A DNA stretch of 64,000 nt. Origin: Dirofilaria immitis (lineage: Eukaryota; Nematoda; Chromadorea; Rhabditida; Onchocercidae). The stretch covers positions 2,294,001 to 2,358,000 of the forward strand of contig JAKNDB010000107.1 of the NCBI GenBank assembly GCA_024305405.1, read 5' to 3'. Positions 1 through 12,690 of the stretch are shown here, in pieces. The stretch's first letter is position 1; the number at the start of each line of letters is the position of its first letter. Made by a program: the position numbers and the translations under genes. The notes beneath the pieces were generated by a model, which was given only the letters and a program-made list of their open reading frames with translations, searched no databases and was not told the origin of the DNA.

Positions 1-2728
1 TAACAGTTGTTTGAAAGAGGGTAATAGCGAAATAAAAGGAATGGTATTTTCAGCCATTCAACAATTCACAGTGTAAAATTCAAATATATTAGAACAAAGA
101 AAGAGAGAGAGAGAGAGAAAGAAAGATAGAGAGAGAGAGGGAAAGAGAGGAAAAATTTTTGGAGCAAACTTTGCCAACATAACAACAACAATATTTTCTT
201 CCTCTCACTATTAAGTTCATCTCACAGCGAAACAATTTAAATTGTTCATATTTTTGAATATTTGGAATCAATGTATTACCTTTATTACTTATCATATCTG
301 ATTGATCACGTTAATATCATTAGCTGATATTATAATGATGTATGATAGCAATTTATGATAACAATTATGAACGATTAGTTTCGTAAATCTTTTTCAATGC
401 ATATGAAATATGCAAGAGTATCGCAGGATTTATTTTATCAATTTATTGCTATCATCATATCATATCATTGTCGTTCCAATATATTAAAAACAATAAATTT
501 GATCACAGCATTTCTAAAGCGAAAATTTTGTTCTTTGTATTCATGATTTTCAATTTATTTCGTATTGCTATTAGTTTTAAAATTGCCCAATAATTTTATC
601 TGAACATTATAATTGTCATCTAGAAAAAATTATTATCATATGATAAGTTGTAACTTTTCGTAAATAAAAATTTTTGATACTAAATTATCAAAAATTAAGA
701 TTAATCTATTCATTACCATTACTAATCGATTTCATTACATATTGATTATTTATTTAAAAATATGTTGGAAATTATTGTACACAAATTGATTTTTATATTT
801 TATGCAATTCAAATTCATTTCATCCCTTTTCATTTCAATGTGTTTCTTCCATCTCCTCTTATCACTAATCACTTCTCTTTCTTTCGTCTTTTTCTTTTTC
901 GCTTTTATAAAACTTGCAACTTGTCCATATCACAGAATTACTACTTCCTTCTTCCTCCCCTGCTCCTCCTCCTTTTCCTCCTCCTCTTGCTTTTCAGGCG
1001 TTCGTTTCACAAAATTACTACTTCCTTCTTTATCTTTCTCCTCCTCCCTTTCTCCTCAGTTGCCACCTTACAAAATTGCTGTCTTTCTTTTTCTCCACCT
1101 CTTTCTCAATCATTCACAACATAAAACCATACTTCCTTCTTCTCTTCTTTCCCCATCCTTTCCAGTACTTTTTTCATTTTCCAATTTGAATTATTTATTT
1201 ATGAATTAATGCATTTTATTTACTATCATTTAAATTCTGATGAAAATCGTTAGAATTTATGGAGTCAAATTTCACGAATAAAATTATTTAATTTCATTTC
1301 GAAATTTTCCCAATTATCTGCATGACAGAGAGTTTATATGATTTGGAAGTCATGCAAACAATAGAGAAAAATAAAATTTTGGTTTTATCTTTTCTACAAT
1401 TATGAAAAAATGACTGTCGAAAGTATATATAAATTCAAATATGCAATATGTTTAGTGTTCTTATCGAATTCAATTTGAAAATGATAACTCTGTAATTAAA
1501 GATAAACTAAAATTTCACTTAAGCTCCCAAATGTTGCCAAAGATAAAGTCCAATCTCAAACGTGAGTATTAAACCTTGATTTTAAACCTTGATTTTTGAT
1601 AAATTTAATGATGATATCGTAAACCAAAGGAAAAGGGAAATCAACGAAAGTTCGATATCCTTTATGATATCTGTGAACTCCAACCAACCTAGTTGAAGCA
1701 TATCCCTTGAATATGTGGTGACCAGTTCCCTCTTTTTCCGCGTAAGTGGAGGATCCTGATACAGTTCTACCACTACAAGAAATAGTGCCTTTGTTAAATA
1801 ATAATGTCTGCGTATGAAATTCTAGAGCTCACAGATTTTCGCGAACAATTTTAGCTTACATTTTATATTAAATAGTCAATTCGCACATACGGACATGATT
1901 ACTAATACGAATCGATTTACAACATTTTGACTTACAAATTAATACGTCTCTAACACACTCACTTATGAATCCTTATGTTTTCTTTTGTCCCGGAACTTTT
2001 TCTTGTTTATTCGCGAAGTGTAATGGAATACCATAATAAAGCCAGAAGAATATAGCTATGATTAAAGTACTGGCCAAATCGATTGACGACTAATGAATGA
2101 ATGAATTCATTAAAATGGTTTTAATTCATTTCCACTCATTGATTCTATTAATATTCTTTCAACATATAATTGCATCGTCATTTTTATATATTAATCTAAT
2201 TGAAGTTGATGATTACTGTAAAGATTTTACTATCATTCAATATATTTTGTTAAATATTCATCTGTATTTTCCAGATTTCCCTATTTTCAAATTGAATTTC
2301 TGGATTTTAAAATCTGAGTAAAAAAGATTATTAGTTTATTTTTTTCGAAATAATATTTAAAGAATTTTAGAAATATGCCTGTAAAACTTGAATAGATCTA
2401 AGAAAGGAATTACATTTTGTTTTTTAGATAAATTTAATAAATGATAAAATTTTTACATATTTCAAAAGACTTATATTAAATTAATTTGATATTTGAAGGA
2501 ATGCTTGTGTCAGAAAAAAAAATTAGCCATTTTGAAGTTTTTTAAAATTTCCAAATAATTTTTATCCAATTACAAAAGCAACTGGAATTTCACGAGAACT
2601 GAAGACGTTAAATTAGAATAGATGATTGAAATAAGAAATGAATACAAATATTATTTGCATCATTGCTATTGTTTTGAGTTGCACGGTATGAATAATGCAA
2701 AATTGTTATCGTCATTGCATATTTACAG
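1..2728. other. AT-rich non-coding stretch
   Basis: No convincing exon was found on either strand. The stretch holds a GA-rich microsatellite near its start and a pyrimidine-rich run at about 840-1180 (plus strand). A moderately GC-richer patch at 1560-1800 can be read on the minus strand but has no recognisable protein similarity. Confidence 0.5.
97..159. repeat. (GA)n-rich microsatellite
   Basis: Imperfect GA/GAAA purine run of about 60 bases. It is simple sequence with no coding value. Confidence 0.85.
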
Positions 2729-2774
2729 ATCAATTGTTGTAACTTAGAGAGAGTACAAGACCAAAACAGCAATT

Positions 2775-3363
2775 ATGGTGGAAATGCAACAGATTATCGA
2801 ACTTATCTTAGCGATCTTTTTACCGGTAAATTTGATATATTGATACTACATTACAAATGAAAGTTAGAGTTAAATGAGCAGAAATGAAGGCAAGGTTAGA
2901 AAGAATACATGAAGAAATTAATGGTTTAGGCCAACTATTAGAACGAATTCCGATCAGTTCTATTTTTTATTGGAAAATTGAAAATGAAATTTGAGAATTA
3001 GTCAGCAGATATGAGTAATCGAACCTTATTGCTTTAAATTTAATCATATGATAATCCATCATACTATATAATAATATAGAGATCTTTCAGATTAATACAA
3101 GTCAATAATAACGATGGTAGTTATAAAACTTTATTGTTTCAACTTTTATTATATGATAATCTATCTTAACTTCATCATATAAATTGATGTGACCGTTCAG
3201 CACTGATATAAATGATAACGATAATAATGAATTTTTAGCCATTGGCAATTTTCATTCACAGCAGCGATTGCAATATCCATGTGGTAGTAAATATCGTCCT
3301 GTGTTTCTTTTCTGGCTACCAGCTGTATTACATGCTCTATGGTATTGTTTCTTTCGGGGATAG
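2775..3363 (+). CDS. Pmp3/UPF0057 family small membrane protein (frame break)
   Basis: Two exons, 2775-2825 and about 3239-3363. Exon 1 follows a TTTACAG acceptor at 2728 after a 46-base leader, and ends ILAIFLP before GTAAAT. Exon 2 follows TTTTTAG and begins PLAIFI. This is the Pmp3/UPF0057 (proteolipid membrane potential modulator) signature: two hydrophobic helices around a short Cys-containing loop, about 55 residues in total. The second helix ([13 protein letters not shown]) is read only one frame over from the first part of exon 2. A single base must therefore be missing or extra in the T-rich run near 3305-3315. Read without correction, frame 1 runs to a stop at 3367 with a non-family tail. 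Known family members are small plasma-membrane peptides affecting cation homeostasis. The family call rests on the two helix motifs. The frame break may be an assembly error or true decay. Confidence 0.65.
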
Positions 3364-3367
3364 ATGA

Positions 3368-6300
3368 CGATGGTGACAACAGCGACAACGAGACAACAAT
3401 GAGACATCACTCACTGATATAAACTGATACTTTCCCGCATTTTGGGAAGTAAATTCTTTTCTTGAAATGAAACATGTTATTTGATAATCGCCTCATTATG
3501 TATGGCTAATTCCTTCACTGATAAAAGATAGAATTTTGTAAGAAATTTTTAGCTTCAAAGAGATCCAAACGGAACAGTTAAGTCTTTCTCATTTGTTAAA
3601 TTCCATATGAAAACTGAAAATTCCTTGACACATCAGTCACCAAAAATTATTTCATTTCTCTTCCTCTTCCTTGCATTTACTTCTTTTAAACATTTCATTG
3701 TCAACATTTTCTTTTATATTGTGCATTTTCATCTTCAACTTAAATAGAATAGAATAATGAAAAAATTGGCGAAAATAAAATTTAATGAATGTTAAAGAAA
3801 ATTATAAATTAACATGCCAAGAAAACTTCTCTAATACTTAATTCATGCAACTGTAAGAGTGACATTTAATTTCGATTAATCACTATGATTAATTGATTGC
3901 ATTTTAATTGCTGATCAAAATATTTCGTTAGCAGAATATAAGCGAAACTCGAATATGCTTCATATCCATTAATCAATAATAAATTGAATTTTTAATTGAA
4001 ACAATTACTATATTGCCGACGAGGGTTGTTTCTCTACTAATGCTTTGACATAAAACGAAAAGATGTATCGCTTCAATCATTTATTTTAATTTACTTTTTC
4101 ATGTTTCAATTGTCTTCCAAAATATAGAGGAAAAGAAAGCAATGCATACATAAATAAATATATAGGCTTGGTAAATATGTAAACATTGCCTTATTATTGT
4201 TATTTACTCTAAAAACGCTTCCTATAAATATATCATACATGCAAATACGTCTGCAATGGTTGGTAAATGTCATCAATTGATGTGTGAAATAAATATTGTC
4301 ACATCAAAATTGCTTTTGCATATTTTATTATTTGTACTAATCGAAATTTTCGTTTAATGTTCCATTTTATACTTGATATGTTTATTTTTTTTCTTATGGA
4401 AAACTTTTTTCTACGATCTTCTTTTTCTGAAATAAATAATATAAAAAATTTGCATTACATAGTAAAAAAAAAAAAGAAACGAAATCTATTTTCTCTTCTC
4501 TTTTCTTGCAAAAAAATAAAAATCAATAAAAGTAATATAAAAATAGAATTACTGAGAATTAATTGAAAAAATAATAATAATATCTATTTTCTTTTCCATC
4601 AGTCTGTTTGTTTGTATTTAAATTTATGATGCAATTAATTGTTTGAAAAAGTATCAAGTTAAATTAAATTTAGGTCTGAGACTGCCATTTATTTTTCTTC
4701 AGCAGAATACCATATTCATTTTTCTTGTGAAAAAAATTTCTTCAAATTAATATTTTCATGATGCTTTAATTGTAAACAATTTTTTTGATATCCAATGTAA
4801 ATAAAATGCAGTGCAGTGGTATATCTTATTTATTTTACAATTTTTTCGTTTTTTCCGGCCTATTAATAACCAATGAAACAATAAAGCGAAACGATTGATA
4901 AGGCTAAATGAGGTTTCACGGAAAAAATATATATTTGAGAGTTAAATTATCAGTGATGATGCATATAGTATAAATGGAATGGTCAGATATATAGTTTAGC
5001 TTATTAACATATTGTACTGGAAGTGATTATCCATTTAATTAATGTTGAATTTTTTCCTATTAAATATTAAGTTATTCTAAATTTATATCTTTCTATCATT
5101 TTGTTTTACAATTTAACAAACTTTCTAAATGCTCGCAAGTTTGATCCTTGATCCTCTTTATCGTTTCAAATATACTCAACCTATCAAAATTTTTCACTTC
5201 ATTTCATTTGTTATTTTTCATTTTAAAAATAGAATGAGATGCATATTAGAGTATGCAGTGATTTGATTTGATTTAAGATGATCTGATTCAATTTAACTCA
5301 ATTTGAGATAGCTAAATGCTATATCTGGTGTTTATAATGAAATTGCTAAAAAGTTCGTCAAATAGTGCAACATATCGATTAAAGAAATAATTGAATCAAA
5401 TTCTTAACCAATTTTCGTGTTTATATGTTGAATCGCTATCAATATTGTATTCAAAATTTATATTTCTATTTAGCTAAGTAAAATAGTTTATTGTAAACAA
5501 TTATTCATCTACTACCTATACAATTTACCTATATAACCTGCCAATTTTATCTCTGATTAATAAAAAAAACAATTTAATAGTTGTAACAGTAATAGTAATA
5601 GTAGTAATGAGATTATTCTGATGCACATGTATATACATAAATTTATAGGTAGTAGATAATGGAAAATAAAATTTCTTTTGTACTTAGTAATAATATATGA
5701 CAATAGTATGATTATATATCACAAGAAATTATTAAAAACAGAAACGAATACGAATTAATTAATTTTAAATTAAAAATACCTTCATCCACCGGTTCATTTA
5801 TCCATTAATTATAAAAATGAAATCGATTTCTAATTCGTTACGAACATTTACAATTACATTTGCGCATCTAGCCTGTACCTGTAAATATATATATATATTT
5901 TTTTTCGAATAAATTTGAAATTTTCACATATAATAATGTCATTAAGCGTGAATCATCAAACCATATCTCATTTCATTTTATTTTATCAATTACTCCTATA
6001 AAATTTTGAGGATTCAAATTTGGTTTAATTTAACTTATCTGAATCGAATTATATTGATTAAATTGTTAACTAAATCCTTGATCAAAGTAAATCGATAAAA
6101 TGTTAAATCCATTAAATTTTATTTTATTTTGTTAACAAAGATAAAATTTTATTCATTTACAATCTTATCATAATCAATTAATTTTATTCACTAAATTGAA
6201 GGATTCAGTCATTTCGAATTTAACTAACGTTAATAATATCAGCTATGTCATCACGTGATCATTTATCATTCTTTTACTTAAATCTTTTCTTGATCCATTT

Positions 6301-9300
6301 GGATCACCTGAAAGTGAGCATCCTTAATCAAATCATTTAATTTTTTCATTTCTTCCTCTGAGCAGTTTTTTCTATATCTCTATCTTTGTAGATAATATTT
6401 AAATATTCTATAGCTAAAAATAATCATTTTAGAAGAAATGACAAAATTTAAATCTTTAATATAACAGCCGAAGAAAGATCTCGATATTCTATTTTTTCCG
6501 CACTATTTACTTTTGCATATTACACACGCTATTTATGCAATTTATATTCGTATGAATGAATTCACAAACATAAGATAATCATAACTGAAAGAAATTATAA
6601 GAAAAATCGAGAAATTAATGCTTGATTAAATTAAGAATATATTGATGTGCAAGCAAAATACCTAAAAATACACTGGAAATGAGTTATTGAAGTAAACTAA
6701 TACTTTGTCGTTCATCTTTCGTATATAAATACATACATACATTTACTTTAAAGAGATCAGCTAAAGCTAAATGGAAAATAAAAGTATCTCAGCCTAAATG
6801 TGTTTTCATCTAATTATTATCAATTTCTTTCTTTGGAATTCAATTTTCAATTTATTCTATGGAAAGAGAAAGATAAGAAGAAAAAAAAGAAAAAAGAAAG
6901 CAGATGTGTTAATTAATAATAAATTTAAATTAGTAATTTACGAATAGTTAAATAAAAAAGCACTTGAAATTAACAATAAGCCTAAATTAATATTTATTAC
7001 TAAGTTATTAGTATTGTTCACAATTAAAGCTTATCAAATGATGATGAATCAATAAAATTGAAATTCATTTCTCTCTCTTTCATTCTTCATAATATCAAAT
7101 TTAATCCATCTAGCAATTATTCATACTCTGTGTCACTATTAACTTACATTTCTACTTTTATTAACATATTCCTAATACTGTAAAAAATAGTTTGTGTAAC
7201 AATGTTTCATTCTTTAACCGACTATTTTTACATTTCTACAAATATTTGAAATAATCATACCATTTATTATCATTTCATTTCATTTTGTTGTATTAAATAT
7301 TGGCAAAATGATCTTATTTTATTTTAAATCTAAAAATAGCCTTACGAGAAAAAGGTAAAATTAGCAACATTGTTATCGTAACTACTCCTCATTCAGACAA
7401 TTACCGAATTATCGTTCAACATGATTATAGATCGGAGGATGGAATGTCTTATCATTATTTTGGGAATTATTATCGAGAAAACAGATGCTATTATAGCAAT
7501 TAAAAAATGCTATTCTTAATGTGTTTAAATTTATAGTAATTAAAATAAAATTGATTTATTGCAGCTTAACAACTACGTGCTTTCAAAGTTTTCTCACATT
7601 TAAATCTGATTGCTAATTTATTTATTATCTAATCATATCAAGCATTCCTATATGAATATCACTTTTATAAATTTTTGTAAATTCCAATTTATTAAATTAA
7701 AATTAGATATCTTAAAAAATTATATGGATATCCTAATGGATTTATAGTTATACGATCAATCTAATTAATATTAAAAATGATAGAAAAAAGTATCAAAATT
7801 ATAAGAATATATATAGCTCTCATTCATTGTTCCATTGAAGTTTTGGAATTTTGAGTTCTTGCATCAAATGCAAAACATACTGCAAAGTAATTATAATTTT
7901 TCGCAATACTTCTCAAATAAGGAAACTTTTAAAGAGCAATTTTTAAAATTTTCTTCACTTATTTAGGAAAACATATTGCTAAATGATATTTATAAAAATT
8001 TATTGCAAGTTTTGTTAACTCGTAATTAATTACGGTATGACTAATTATTTTTTAAATAAATTTCAAAAATTTAAATACTAAATAAAAAAATTAATTTTAT
8101 AAAATCAAAAATTTTTTTACATTCGTATGTTGCAGAATACGTAGAAATCAAAATCATCTAATGCAATATATTGCATTGGTTGTTTTGCAACTTAAGAAAG
8201 CAGTAAACTTCTTAATTTCATCGTGGATAATGATATAATATAATGGTGAATTAGAAAAATAGGAATTAAAAAGGCAAGCTTAAATTGATAAGAGATTTAC
8301 GCTGCTTAACACGGATTTACGAATCAATGCAGCGATGTGGTGAATGACATCTCGAATGATTTGAGAAATCTTGTAAGACTGAAGTGTGTTGTATTCTAAT
8401 TTTTCAGTTTATCAATATCATGACGATCAAATCCTGAAATTTTTTCGTTAATCGCACACAATTATGTAATATAATATGCGAAGGAGGAATAATACTATAG
8501 TGGAATTATTTTGAATCATTAAGCAATGCAGTAAATCTTTTCCTTCCTAGTTAAATTTATTTAAATTGTGAAAGAGACTAAATTTTTTATTCAAAATGAA
8601 TTTAATTCGATAAATTGTTATATTTAGAATTAATGGGAATATAAAAATTCTGTAAAGTATAATAAATTTCCAACATTTAAGATTCCATAAAGCTGAAGAA
8701 AAAAATGAAAGGAGAAAATGAAATTCCAAAATATCAACTTTTATCATCGAAAAAATATTTATCTTAAATTATCAATTTAATTAAAATAATTAGAAAAAAT
8801 ATGAAGGATTGCAGTTCTCACTATGTTAGCAATGTTTCCAACAATAATTTCATCTACCATAATTCAAATGTAGTAAAAATTACTCGTCTCGACCTGGGGA
8901 TACATTCGAGAAATAATTTTCTTTGTTATGATCTCAAAATTGGATAATTAAACCTTCGAATATAACGCATCGATTAATGATAATTTTTTATTCGCCAATA
9001 AATATATTGAACAACATAAGTGATAAAATGCTTAAAATGCAAATAAAATATGGATGAGTTGAAACAAAGAGAGAGAATGAGATATTAGCAGCCTGAACGA
9101 TGTTTGAGCGGAAAAAACCGATAAACTGCCGATGTTGCTTGATTGAGTAACCACTGCTTGAAACATGCAAGCTAACCGTTTTCGTATCGATAATTCTTGT
9201 TTGGTTTTTGTAGTGAGCAGCGGCTTATCACACATAGTTATACGAAGGATTTAATTATCAGAATCAAAGCATGAGATAATGGACAATTTCCAGAAATAAA

Positions 9301-9997
9301 AAGCAAAATTAGATAAATGATTCATTATATTATTATACATCCTAATGTTCGGTTATATTGGATGACGAATCAAAAATAAATTTTGATTATTTACATATAT
9401 CTATTATAAATATAATTGTCACCAGTTGTGATTGTTTTTAGACATGCGAGATATTCTAGAGATATGAAACTTATTAAGATATATTTTTCTTCTTTCTTTA
9501 CTACGCTGTATTTTAAATTTGATTAATTAAATAAGACGTATGTTTTAAACAAAATATTATCAAAGGATATAATGTAAAATATTTTGTGGTTGTAACAAAA
9601 TAAATTGTATCAACTGGTATTCGATGATTGAGTGTTATTCAGATTTTTGATGGAAATATGCAATCGAAATAAATGTGATCACATTATTATAATTCATTTT
9701 GCCGCAAACATTTTATCGTACCTATGGATCAATTAATTTTTATAGCCAATATTTCATTATGTTTTATTTCCTAATTTGAAACTCATATATTTAAATCATA
9801 TTGATCATATTTTTGTTATTTCTAAGAGATTTATTATGCAAATATCAAAATGAATTAATATGAAACTATGAAAGTATAGGTTCATTTTCTTTTAAACTAT
9901 AGAATTTGAATCTAAATAGTAGGAACGTAACAGCATAGACTATTATCAAATTTGAGATCAATTATTAAATTAAATTTTTATACAAATAATTAGCATT
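3368..9997. other. AT-rich intergenic stretch
   Basis: About 6.6 kb of very AT-rich DNA with many short homopolymers. No exon could be supported. Short isolated open frames, for example around 4357-4566 and 8547-8747, are Lys/Asn/Phe/Ile-rich and look like composition artefacts. Confidence 0.5.
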
Positions 9998-11390
9998 TTA
10001 TTCATCATCATTACCGTCATCAGCATCATACCAATGTTCCAATTCTCTACCACTTACATTTTCGTCACTTGAGGAAGATTCTAAAATTTTTAGCAATTTT
10101 ATTTAGCTGCTAAATGTTATCAACAAAAATAGAAAAGGCGATAGATAAATCGGTATATTATCATTTTAATTTATTTATTTCAATCACTTGTTTGTTTCTT
10201 TCTTTCCTTTTTTTTCTCCTTTATTGAACATATTGTGGGTTTTATTTGTGATTAAACATTCTTAGATAAAAGGTCAAAATGTTATTTATTATTCCTCCTC
10301 ATTCTATCATTGAAGACACAAAAATATGAATAATTAACCAAATCGCATCGCGAATCGTCGTTTACACATAGCATTAATTAATATATTTTCGATATCGATA
10401 TCATCAGTACTTTTTGCTCGCACAATTTGATTTGCTTATCATTTATCTTATCTTCACCCTTTCACATATACAATATATTATAAGTAAATAAATCTTTTTG
10501 TAAGTAATGATGAATTGAAAAAAAAAAAAAAAAAAAAAGGAAAAAAAGACGAATAACCCATTTATATATGTATTTAATTTTGGATTTTTTTTTTTTCGGA
10601 AAAAAGGAATAGAAATAATAAAATGAATTTACTGAAATGAATAGTTCTTCGATTGTTTTATCATAAAGCATTTTTGCACACCGTTTATGCTCATTTGGTA
10701 TTACATGACGCAATTCTATCCCATTACGAATTTCCTATAAAAAAAAAAAAAAATGTTAAAGCATATTGTGATGTTGGTTTTTTTTTTTTAAATTTATTCA
10801 AATATCTTTTATAATAATATTTAACTTATTTAAATTATTTATTATTGCTTTATTTTAAAGACATAATTTTAAATGGAAAGAATTTTTTGTTATGCAAAAA
10901 TTTCCCACTGAAATATATATTAGATAATATATATACTGAAATATATACCGATAATACTAGCCTAACTAACATCTCTTTCCTCATTAAATAATGATATAAC
11001 CTTTTTAGAAAAGGATAATCTATAAAGTATGCTTATAAAATCTAACGTTACTAATCTTGTAAATTATAAAATATGATTAATTTCATTGATTGTTTTAAGA
11101 AATTATAAAGCTGAAAAATTTAATTTAAACTAATTAAAATTATCAATATCAAATTATCTCTTTGTTATTAATTTTTTTTATACTGAAATTTAACCATTCA
11201 TGCTTACAGTTAGTAATTTGTCGTACTGATATTGATCATTACAATGGTTGGATGAAGAAGATAATGATTGATCATTTGTTGAATTTTCTCCTTGTATATT
11301 AATTGCATGAAATTCTCGTACCTGTTCCTTTTGACTGATTCTTTTTAATAATGCTTTTATTTGTTTGTCTGATATTGCTGCTTTATTAAC
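9998..11390 (-). CDS. Unrecognised protein, partial, with WH2-like motif
   Basis: Three minus-strand exon candidates with good acceptors: 11390-11208 (61 codons, starting VNKAAISDKQ, Ser/Asn-rich end), 10734-10633 (34 codons) and a terminal exon 10080-9998 ending in an acidic Ser/Asp tail. The first two join in phase. Across their junction they read LLT-EIRNGIELRHV, which matches the LL..I..G..L..V spacing of WH2 actin-binding motifs. The terminal exon is most protein-like (SSSSDE...DDGNDDE) in a frame one base off from the phase left by the second exon. An intermediate exon or a frame error is therefore possible. The start codon and upstream exons were not found between 11391 and 12600. The actin-binding role is an inference from one motif. 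Confidence 0.4.
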
Positions 11391-12683
11391 CTGAAATTAC
11401 TACACTTAAACCATCGCAAGAGTTATTCAGAGAGATAAAAGTATTACTGGATACCATTAGTATATCACAATGTTATTATTGAATACTATCAGAATATCAC
11501 ATAGTTTTTAAAGAAATTTTATATTTTAACCTATATATATATATATCATTGAAATTTACCTTTTTCTTTGTATCTTTTCATATATAACAATAATTGGTGA
11601 TAATTATAAGATTTAATAACAATTAATAATCAAATTTTTATGAACAATTTATCTTAGCAATATTATCTTTTTTTTTTCTACCGAATTTTCGAAAAATTCT
11701 ATTATTTATTTATATTCGATTAAAATTATATTTTTAGCAAAAATATGAAAAGTTTATTGAACCTTTTGCATATTTCATATAATGGAAACATAAACCACCC
11801 TTTGTTATTGTGATAGTTAAATAAAATTGCTATTAAATTACTGTTAGTATGTTTAAATACTAAATATTAAACTATTTTAATTTATACAAAAATTTATAGG
11901 ATTACATATGTATTTGCATATTTCGAATAAAGTTGTCATTCAAGTTGTTATTCCTAGATGAAAGTGATGAAATTTTGCTGATATCATTGAAAACCAAACA
12001 TGATACTAAAAAATTTTGCTAACATTTTACATCATTAATGCATGCAAGAGAATCTGAGAATTTTTTTGTCAGATCAATATTCAATATTTTCACTTATGAT
12101 TTATTTTTGACATAAATTTCAAAAAAATTTAGTAAAATATTTTTACAGATAAAATTTCTTCAAACTGAATTTATTATATTGCAGATAAACAAATAATACC
12201 TGTTGAAAAAAGTGATAAATTTAGGAGAAAATACAAAAGAAATGAGAAGACGATGGGAAATTACTAAAATTTCATAATTATTTACTACTTGGTAGATAGA
12301 TAATCACTTGCTTATTTTAAATATTATTATTTAAATTTTGCCTTCAAAGATTCAATTATATTTCATGTAGTGAAATGTTTATGAATGATTTTTGTTGAAT
12401 TATGGGACATAATGCATTCTATTTTTTAATCGATGATTATTTTCGTAAATATTATCGGGAAATTGTCATACTTCGTTGATTTAACTAAAATACTAATTTT
12501 AAACATTGTGTTGTTCACCTTCATTTGTTATCCTATCAATGCATCATTTAGTTGTGTCATTGAATAAAACAGGTCATTGAACGACCTTTTTTCTTAACCT
12601 TTTCCTTTATAATTAAAATTTTTGTTGAAATAAAAGATTCTTACTATTGACTTTGTTAAAAATTTTCAGTTTTTTCAAACATT
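11391..12683. other. Intergenic stretch upstream of collagen
   Basis: AT-rich. A plus-strand open stretch after TTGCAG at about 12185-12275 has no recognisable similarity. The region should contain the promoter of the collagen gene and possibly the 5' exons of the minus-strand gene to its left. Confidence 0.4.
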
Positions 12684-12688
12684 TTTAG
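12684..12688 (+). promoter_or_regulatory. Probable trans-splice acceptor of collagen
   Basis: TTTAG lies two bases before the collagen ATG at 12691. A leader this short suits spliced-leader addition rather than a native 5' UTR. Confidence 0.5.
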
Positions 12689-12690
12689 AA

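Noticed and set aside
802..1209. Overlapping plus-strand open frames of up to 135 codons
   Set aside because: They lie in a pyrimidine-rich run and encode Phe/Ser/Leu/Pro low-complexity sequence; two frames are open at once.
7420..7520. Short ORF starting MIIDRRMECLIIILG, signal-peptide-like
   Set aside because: Only about 32 codons, no mature peptide motif, no splice context.
9177..9235. Minus-strand ATG-led stretch (MCDKPLLTTKTKQEL...) ending at GTTAGC, possibly a first exon
   Set aside because: No downstream exon with matching phase and no recognisable similarity; only a short peptide could be built.
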